From NCBI GenBank assembly GCA_026168455.1, contig CM047427.1, positions 11,933,505 to 11,997,504 on the forward strand: a stretch of DNA of 64,000 bases, given 5' to 3'. Each line of letters begins with the position of its first letter. Position 1 is the first letter of the stretch. The position numbers and the translations under genes are program-made. This document shows positions 57,426 through 64,000 of this stretch, in pieces. The DNA comes from Theocolax elegans. Taxonomy: Eukaryota; Arthropoda; Insecta; Hymenoptera; Cerocephalidae. The notes under the pieces were generated by a model, which was not told the origin of the DNA, made no database searches, and saw only the letters and a list, made by a program, of their open reading frames with translations.

Positions 57426-59011
57426 GAATTGATGGCATATATGTTGAAATGATTAAGTTATTAGAGCCTCAATTAACACTGCAACTTGTTGACCTCTTCA
57501 ATAGCATGCTCTCAGTTGGTTATTTTCCGGAGAGTTGGAAGAGGGTATCACTGTTTCCGCTGGCGAAGTCGGGCAGGGTAGAATCGTGCTCTGATACAAG
57601 ACCAATTGCGAAGCTTTGCGAGCTCTCGAAAATCTTGGAGAGACTTATACACAATCAATTGTCTGAATATCTGGAGAAAAATCATATTCTTGTGGACAGA
57701 CAGGCCGGTTTTCGCAGGGGGCATAGCACCCAGACAGCCCTCCTGGGTGTCCTAGATGACGTTAGGAGAGCCATTGATGGTAGGAAGATCACGATTCTCA
57801 TCCTGTTTGACTTCTCAAAGGCATTTGATACTGTGCCTCATGGCAGGCTTATGCAAAAATTGTGTGAGATTGGCTGCTCAGACAATGTATTAAATTGGTT
57901 CTATCGTTATCTAGTAGGTCGTATGCATGCAGTGGAGAGTGAGACGGGTATGTTATCGGACTGGCTTGAGATAAATGCGGGGGTGCCTCAGGGCAGTGTT
58001 CTAGGCCCAATACTCTTTTCCATCTATATTAATGATTTACCTAAAGTTCTTTCATACAGCGATTGTATGCTGTTTGCCGATGACGCCCAGGTCTACCATT
58101 CGTTTTTTCCGTCAGAATTGGAAGCAGGGGTACAACGCATCACACAAGATGCCAATGCGGTAGCCCTATGGGCTCACGCGAACGGATTAAAACTAAATGT
58201 AAAAAAAACGAAGGTTATGATTCTGGGTAGTCAGGCATTTTTGTCGCGTATCGACTTGAACACTGCCCCAAAGGTAGGACTAGGAGCGGACTTCTTGAAT
58301 TATGAATGTGCGGTTAAATCGCTTGGGGTCATGATCTCTCCCACTCTAGACTGGTCAAAACAGGTGTTAACCATCTCGAGTCGTGTACATGGGGTTTTGC
58401 ATTCATTGCGATATTATAAGAAATCGTTATCTCGAGGCCTTAGGAAAAAGCTGGTTGAAACACTAGTTTTTCCGCATCTTGACTATGCGTGTGCGGTGTT
58501 TAATGATGTTGACCAGACCAGAAATCTGAAGCTTCAAAGGCTACTGAATGCTTGTATCCGATTCGTGTGGGGGGACATAGAAAGGAGAGAACATGTAACT
58601 CCTTATAGGTTAAGTCTCAGGTGGTTATCAGTTGAGTCCAGACGCTCATACCTCATTGGTTCACTTGCATACGGCATCATTGCTCATAATTCACCTATTT
58701 ACCTGGCTAATCATTTCATAAAATTGAATACGCTTCACCATAACCCTCGCACCTCTTCTCGTCATCCACCAAAATCGCTGCATTATCTTCCCCCTCGTAC
58801 TGAGGCTATGAATAAGTCATTTGTCATCACTGCATCTAAAATCATTAACGAACTTCCTGCATTTTCATTCGACACCTCATCCATCAGCCATTTCAAAAAT
58901 ACACTATTTAATCATCTGTTTGGACTTGACAAAACTGCCTGGGAAAATAGAGTGCAAAATGAGGGCTTAGCACCTCCTCAGATCCCTCACCTCGATTTCG
59001 ATTTAGATTAA
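57422..59011 (+). CDS. Non-LTR reverse transcriptase (ORF2, 5'-truncated)
   Basis: Open frame of about 530 codons starting in the RT domain at GIDGIYVEMIKL. RT motifs in order: KRVSLFPLAKSG, ADTRPIAKL-type SDTRPIAKLCELSKILER, DRQAGFRRGHSTQTA, ILFDFSKAFDTVPHG (catalytic Asp), GVPQGSVLGPILFSIYINDL, MLFADDAQVYH (catalytic FADD), ANGLKLNVKKTKVM and KSLGVMISPTLDWS. The C-terminal part (FPHLDYACAVFNDVDQTRNL) matches copy 1. It performs target-primed reverse transcription. The FADD and GVPQGS pattern points to the CR1/Jockey-like lineages; the exact clade is uncertain. The endonuclease domain is lost with the 5' end. The RT frame itself has no visible break. Confidence 0.9.
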
Positions 59012-59440
59012 AACTTGTCAATGTAACTCTGCGTATATACATATATAGTTTAATTTTCGACGCATGAAGTACAATAATTTTTATGTACGTTTACTATCTA
59101 TTTTTAACTTTGTATATAGTTACTGAGTATTTATTATTGTATATATTGCAGCTGAGCGAATGTGCAATGCATGCCTTATTTAGCATTAATCAAAAGTTAT
59201 TGTATATATTTTGTAATTATTGTTATTATTGTTTTTATTTTATACGTTTTATTGTTGTTTTTTATATTTTTTATATTTTGTATTATTATATTTTTTACAT
59301 TTTTTATACTTTTCATATTTTTCATATTATTTACATTGTATATATGGATAAAACAAATCAGACTGTATTTTATTTTTAGTGCCTACGGGGTCTCAACCCC
59401 AAGGCCAAATAAATTATATCAATCAATCAATCAATCTCTC
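57422..59440 (+). mobile_element. Non-LTR retrotransposon copy 2, 5'-truncated, (TC)n-flanked
   Basis: It starts inside the RT domain directly after (TC)26 and ends with CTACGGGGTCTCAACCCC, then CAAATAAATTATATCAATCA and a (TC)n run at 59434-59451. 5' truncation is typical of target-primed reverse transcription. It is inserted in the leader of the gypsy element, so it is younger than that element. Confidence 0.85.
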
Positions 59441-59552
59441 TCTCTCTCTCTCTATCTTTACCCGCTCCGTTTCGCCGCGACACTGCTCGCGCGCGAAAAT
59501 ATGGCCGACAATTTTACTTTAATTTAAAATCGTTGAAGACGAAACCGAACGT
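59441..59552 (-). other. gypsy leader beside the primer site
   Basis: Short segment of leader with a (TC)n run and CGCGCGCGAAAATATGGCC; no gene. Confidence 0.5.
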
Positions 59553-59570
59553 CCTGTCACGGTCGCCATT
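59553..59570 (-). other. Primer binding site of the gypsy element
   Basis: Minus strand, directly after the LTR end CGTCACA: AATGGCGACCGTGACAGG, which contains TGGCGACCGTGACAGG. TGG is complementary to the CCA end of a tRNA. Which tRNA primes is not established here. Confidence 0.65.
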
Positions 59571-60378
59571 TGTGACGTGGTATTCGCGTACCCGATTAAA
59601 TTAATTAGTTAATGTAATTAATAAGAACCGTTGGGCCGCGTTGCCCAATACCGCGCACACAATTATTTATTTATTTATTCGAACTGCGGGCTGTCGCCAG
59701 GAACGCGAGTTCGCTGCGACGATCGGTGTGGAGGATTCGGGTGATCCTCCTTGCCTCGACACGACTTAAATTATTATAACGTCGGCGGGAGCGGGGAGAA
59801 TAAAATAAACACGCTTAATTAAAAATGAAATAAAAGAAATGTTTATTTTAAATAAAATAATTAACAAAATGACCACTCAGGCCGTGTGCCGCGACAATAT
59901 AGAATACGCGCGGGCGGAAGTCCCGGGAAACCTGTCGGATCGAGATCCTCGCCTGCGACAGGTTTCGCTCCCAGGAATCGCTGTTCGAGTACCGTCGTAC
60001 CCGAGCACACTCCCGAGGTACACACACACACACAAGGGAGGGGGAGGGTCACGATAGTAAATGTCACTTACCGGTGACGCTCCTCAGGGATGGCCCAGCC
60101 GATCCTCGGCGACTGGTCGACCTCCTTGACAAGGGGACGACCGGTGGTTGAGGTGGTGAAGGCGGCCCTTTGCCGCGGCGAGCGAGTCGCGATCCGCGGT
60201 ATCACTCGCGCACGACCCCGTCCTTGATTCACACACCCACACACAAACACACACCAAACTGTACGGGACACGCGTGTGTCCACCCGGGTCTCCGCACTTA
60301 GCTCTGCTCCGGAACAACCGTTCACAGAGCTTGATGCAGGAGGGGGGTGGGGCGCACTCTCGGCTCTCACGAGTAGTA
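59571..60378 (-). repeat. gypsy 5' LTR, truncated
   Basis: Matches 47480-48290 almost base for base from TGTGACGTGG to CGAGTAGTAC. The last roughly 280 bases of the LTR are missing and are replaced by the palindromic sequence that begins CCTAGTAAAAAAAATC. Confidence 0.88.
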
Positions 60379-60560
60379 CCCTAGTAAAAAAAATCAGGTG
60401 AGTTCTCACTTGAGATCTCAAGTGAGAACTCAGATGAGTTCTCGTGCCAAAATCTCATGTGACTATGATTGACAAATTTTTTAAGATGAGAATCTCACCT
60501 GAGATCTAAGGTGAGATCTCAGGTGAATTCTCATCTAATTATTATTTCATCAAATGAGAA
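60379..60560. mobile_element. Palindromic insertion at the LTR edge
   Basis: 60399-60432 is a perfect 34-base palindrome around GAGATCTC. 60484-60536 is a second imperfect one built from AGATGAGAAT and CACCTGAGATCT. Together they look like the end of a MITE that broke the 5' LTR. The other end is not identifiable, perhaps lost in the gap. Confidence 0.5.
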
Positions 60561-60659
60561 AAAATAGGAGAGAACGATTAAATAGCTTGTTGGTAAGTTT
60601 TCAGGGCTCTTATTATGTTAATCGTAGAGAAACAAATAGTTTCTAGAAAACTCTTTTCA

Positions 60660-60802
60660 GAGCTAATAAATAACATGTAAGGTAACGAACTGAAAAATAA
60701 TCGGTCGTTTTCACGACTATACAATGTAAGGAAAAATAATCAGTCCTTTTCAGGACTGCTAAATGTAAGGAAAATAAATCAGTCCTTTTCAGGACTATTA
60801 AA
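60660..60802. repeat. Tandem hairpin repeat, about 48 bp
   Basis: Three units with ATGTAAGGAAAAATAATC and then a hairpin: CGGTCGTTTTCACGACTA, CAGTCCTTTTCAGGACTG and CAGTCCTTTTCAGGACTA. The first unit differs on both sides of its stem in a way that keeps pairing (GTCG..CGAC against AGTCC..GGACT). Confidence 0.65.
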
Positions 60803-60922
60803 TTTTTTTTTAAACTTATAGAACAGATTATTTAATTTATTTAATTATTTATTTAATACTAATAATAAATGTAAAAATTTATTGCCGGAGAAAGAAAGAA
60901 ATCGTGTACTTGTGGCTGTGAT

Positions 60923-61022
60923 NNNNNNNNNNNNNNNNNNNNNNNNNNNNNNNNNNNNNNNNNNNNNNNNNNNNNNNNNNNNNNNNNNNNNNNNNNNNNN
61001 NNNNNNNNNNNNNNNNNNNNNN
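60923..61022. other. Assembly gap (100 N)
   Basis: Exactly 100 Ns, the conventional size for an unknown gap, so distances across it are not reliable. Confidence 0.98.
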
Positions 61023-61443
61023 GCACAGTATCTCAAAATATGGTTTGGCTTGCTATAGTTTTGACATAAGTACCAATTAAAAGCTTAAATCATACACTTG
61101 AATCATGTAATTTTTTAATTGTTTCTGCAGTGTCTTTAGGTCAAAACTTTTTAAATAATCACGTAAAGCCCTATGTTTTTTATACACGCTTGTGATAAAG
61201 TAAGGATTTCGAATAATTTTTTTCTTTCAAGATAGTTTGGCAACATAAGAAAAAAAAGTATCAAAAATTGTTCTGAAATTCATATATTTCAGATGTATAT
61301 ATTTATCTGTATTTCTTTTATGTGGGTCTGCAGTAAAACGTTTGTTAATAAAGTTACCTGAAATCATTTTGTTGGCTTTTTTAAAAATTATACTATTTTT
61401 CATTTTTCAGTGGCATATTTTAATTCTATTTATTTTTAAATGT
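61023..61443. other. AT-rich sequence after the gap
   Basis: No gene or recognisable repeat; probably part of, or flanking, the gypsy-type element that follows. Confidence 0.4.
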
Positions 61444-61824
61444 TTAATATTTTTTTAGCAATATGATAGATTCGAGTAAATCATTACTTTTTCCAAAATT
61501 ACCTTCAGCTACTTCTTGAAATTTATTTTGATTTATTTCTTCACAAGTTTTATCATGAATATTTTCAATTATATTGAAAAATTTTAAAAAATCTTCATTT
61601 ATTGTACTTTGTATGCACATACTACTTTCTAAATTTTCTGTAAATTCTCTTTTTCTTATATTATTCTCATAATCTTTATCTTGTATTACTTCGTTACAAT
61701 TATCTTTTATAATATGTACAGAATTTTCTTTACTTTCTATAGACTGCAGTTTATTCGATTGAATTTTTAATTTATTGTTGTTAATTTCTAAATAGCCTTT
61801 ATCTAACCGAAGTTTTTGTTGCAT
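61444..61824 (-). CDS. Unknown coiled protein downstream of the gag-protease gene
   Basis: 126-codon minus-strand frame, MQQKLRLDKGYLEINNNKLK onward, rich in Asn, Lys, Glu and Ile with helical character. It begins about 160 bp after the protease frame ends and lies where pol would be expected in a gypsy element, but no RT motif is present. It may be a linker after decay. Function unknown. Confidence 0.35.
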   Translation of the reverse strand: MQQKLRLDKGYLEINNNKLKIQSNKLQSIESKENSVHIIKDNCNEVIQDKDYENNIRKREFTENLESSMCIQSTINEDFLKFFNIIENIHDKTCEEINQNKFQEVAEGNFGKSNDLLESIILLKKY

Positions 61825-61982
61825 AAGAATTTTTATACCTATATGCCATATAAGGTATTGAAAAAATCTTCAGGAGCTACGTGAATTCAAAATTAAGTAT
61901 TGTTTATTGCTAAATTTATAGTACCCAAAGTTTTAAATAGCATATCTGTTATGCCGATATTAAAATTCTTCAGTATTGTTTA

Positions 61983-62318
61983 TTAATTAAATGGAATATT
62001 ATCTTTTTTTATAAGATTAATTTGTGCTCCACTGTCAATTAAAAATTTACATTTTTTGTTTGGTATTAAATCATCAATTTCAATGTGTTGTAATAAATTC
62101 TCAATTTTAAAGACATAATTTCGTAAGTTATCCTGATTTACTAACGAATTATTACTCATATTATGAAACGGTTGGTCAATAAACTCATGTTTTGTTGACA
62201 TTTGATATTGTAGGTCACCGAGTGTCTTGTCTTTATTATCTCTCCCTATGCACTCGAACCTGGAAGAGTGTTCTCGTTTCCCGAAAATTTTTGCTGACTG
62301 TCTCGATATTTTACGCAA
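61983..62318 (-). pseudogene. gypsy-type aspartic protease after Gag
   Basis: 111-codon frame containing KKCKFLIDSGAQINLIKKD, the retropepsin signature with DSG and the ALL/INL stretch. Upstream residues (MRKISRQSAKIFGKREHSSR) overlap the end of the knuckle-rich frame (62246 on) in another frame, suggesting Gag-Pol frameshifting or a lesion. The frame stops shortly after the motif (KKDNIPFN), so the protease is truncated. Confidence 0.65.
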
Positions 62319-64000
62319 TTTTCAGCTGTATGCCCGATTGCTTTGCAATTTGAACATAATTCATCTACACTACTTTCCAAAAGTTTCAGCATACTACAAT
62401 TATCAATCAAATGATCAAAATTTTTACAAAATGAACATTGTTTTTTAGTTTGTTTATAATTTTTTAATGCTTGTAATTTCCAACATTCATCGATTACATG
62501 ACCTTTAAACTTGCAATAGTCACAAACGCTTCCTTGAGACATATTTCTATTTATTTTGTTGTGTTATTATTAAAAATTTTATTTGTGAAAATTACTATTC
62601 AATATTTCTCGAATTTACTTGTTGATTATAATTTTGCGAAGATTTAAATTGTGGCAACCATTAGTTTTATCTGTTCACATTCAGTTGATAAATGTCCTTC
62701 ATTACAAATTGAACAAAAGCTAATTTTTTCATTTTTACAATTTTACTTATATGTCGCCTTACCATTACATTGAGGCAAGTCATTTCTGGACAATTTTCTA
62801 AAGAATGATTTATTTTTCCACAAAAACCACAATTTTCTACTATAATTTTCTTTTGACCTGACAAACATTAGGATTATGTCCGGAAAGACCACATTTCCAA
62901 CAAATTATATATTCTGAAATAAAAGGACATTGATTTACTGTATGCGAAATTTCTTGACAATATTGACAATAACTATATTGATCTTTATTATATTTACAAG
63001 CACTTATTGAATGATTAGGTTGACTGCAATGTGTTACAAGTTAAATTATTTTATTTGTGACAACTCTAACAATTATTTGAAAAATTGATCTGTTCTTTGC
63101 AATAAGACACAGCCTGCTAAAGGGACAAAATAAGCTTCAGGTTGAATTACCATGGGCAAGTTGACAAGTTAAAGAGTTTTTCCGTTTCTGATTTAAAAAA
63201 AAAAAAAACCTATGATTTGGCAGATACAATGTACTAGCTCTTAAGCGGTCTTGTTCATAAATTAAATTTTCTATTCTATAGCTGTTTATAGATATTGATG
63301 ATAAGAAATCATTATGTTCCCCAACTCGGATATTTATTTCAATTTAAACCGTCTTTAAAATATTTTAAAGCATCTTTATCAACAGTATCATTAAAATTTT
63401 TAATACTAGTATTCGTTCTCCCGATTGTGCTTTTTTAATTCTTTCAATTTGTTTTAACCAAATCTGTAATTCTATTAGTGTAACTAACCACAGACTCATT
63501 TTACCTTGTATAATTGAGATAGTTTGCCATATAGTTCATATAAATTATTTTTGAAGGATATAATTTTCTTATAATAGAAACTAAATCTTCAATACTTTTA
63601 ATATTAGAATTACCCAAAGCCTTATATGCTTCTCCTTTAACTTAATTTTTAATACCTTAATTAAATTTTCTTCATCAATATCTGCAATAATACTTTTAGC
63701 CTGTTTTAATTTTTCTATAGATTCTGTTGGTGTTGGATTATGCCATCAAATTCAGGCACTAAATTCGCAACATCCTTTAAAGATAATTTGAGTGCATTCC
63801 TCTTGAGTCATATTTATGTTTTTAAAAATCAAAATTTCCCAGATTAAGTGAACTATTCTCTACTTGATTTGGTGTTTCAATATCTATTAAATTAGTTACT
63901 TCTACTTCTTCAGAGTTATTCAATAAAAGACTTCTTTGGTTAATAAACCTTCAATATCTGTATAATCGTTAAATCCAGTCGAATTTGTTATATCCCAAAT
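62246..64000 (-). pseudogene. gypsy-type Gag with at least seven CCHC zinc knuckles
   Basis: From about 63040 downward the minus strand encodes, in pieces, CQYCQEISHTVNQC, CWKCGLSGHNPNVC, CGFCGKINHSLENC, CSICNEGHLSTEC, CDYCKFKGHVIDEC, CSFCKNFDHLIDNC and CSNCKAIGHTAENC, each fitting CX2CX4HX4C exactly. A further CSQPNHSISAC block may be a broken eighth. The upstream part to 64000 is Asn/Ile-rich, with frame breaks, and is presumably the capsid region; the gene runs off the window. Several stops and shifts (for example near 62845, 62660) show decay. Most gypsy Gags have one or two knuckles, so this array is exceptional. Confidence 0.7.

Larger units (their letters stand above)
47480..60378 (-). 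mobile_element. Ty3/gypsy LTR retrotransposon, defective, with nested non-LTR insertions
   Basis: On the minus strand: 5' LTR (59571-60378, truncated), primer site, a hairpin-rich leader of about 3 kb plus nested elements, gag, protease-RT-RNase H-integrase, polypurine tract and 3' LTR (47480-48569). No env is seen. The gag has an amber stop, pol has a frameshift in RT and the integrase core is deleted. Confidence 0.9.

Noticed and set aside
59083..59527. Hydrophobic ORFs
   Set aside because: Simple TTTTATA-rich 3' UTR of the non-LTR element; apparent Phe/Tyr/Ile-rich proteins are compositional.

Overview
The window is AT-rich eukaryotic DNA with short GT-AG introns, a tandem array of insect gustatory (7tm_7-type) receptor genes and a dense load of arthropod-type mobile elements. 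The combination suggests an insect, most plausibly a hymenopteran such as a parasitoid wasp. That placement is inference; no single-copy marker gene is present to confirm it. A run of 100 Ns (60923-61022) marks an assembly gap.

Host genes (1-22.7 kb and 36.5-39.7 kb). Five receptor genes, here called GrA to GrE, all lie on the + strand and share one architecture: a long first exon of about 320 codons, a 23-codon exon, a 30-codon exon, and a short last exon carrying the TYxxxxxQF signature. GrA is cut by the window start, GrC has a one-base frameshift, and GrB, GrD and GrE look intact. Relic third and fourth receptor exons survive upstream of GrD and GrE. GrB with its flanks (about 2.6-8.4 kb) is duplicated as GrE with its flanks (about 35.9-40.0 kb).

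Polinton (13856-22386). An 8.5-kb Polinton/Maverick sits in the second intron of GrD, with about 300-bp terminal inverted repeats and a perfect 6-bp target duplication (ATAAAC). It carries a minus-strand block (phospholipase-like/hydrophobic protein, adenain-like protease, minor and major capsid-type proteins) and a plus-strand block (packaging ATPase, two structural-type proteins, integrase). Most of these genes are broken, and no DNA polymerase B gene is visible. Its integrase gene is itself interrupted by a Penelope-type fragment carrying a hammerhead-ribozyme motif.

Repeat graveyard (22.7-36 kb and 40-47.4 kb). Present are an LTR with the C-terminal pol remnant of one gypsy element, an RNase H fragment, a gag with a SAP-like domain beside a candidate second LTR, a copia gag relic, a Penelope-like element with GIY-YIG remnants, tRNA-derived SINEs, foldback elements, and two sets of ORFs of unknown function (27.0-28.3 kb plus strand, 28.9-30.6 kb minus strand).

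Nested retrotransposons (44.9-64 kb). A Ty3/gypsy element on the minus strand spans 47480-60378. Its LTRs differ at only about ten places in 0.8 kb, yet its gag has an in-frame amber codon, its RT is frameshifted and its integrase core is missing. Its leader is packed with repeated hairpins. Non-LTR retrotransposons of one family lie next to it and inside its leader, each ending in a (TCAA)-type tail that runs into a (TC)n microsatellite. Beyond the gap a second gypsy-type element on the minus strand encodes a Gag with at least seven CCHC zinc knuckles followed by an aspartic protease motif.
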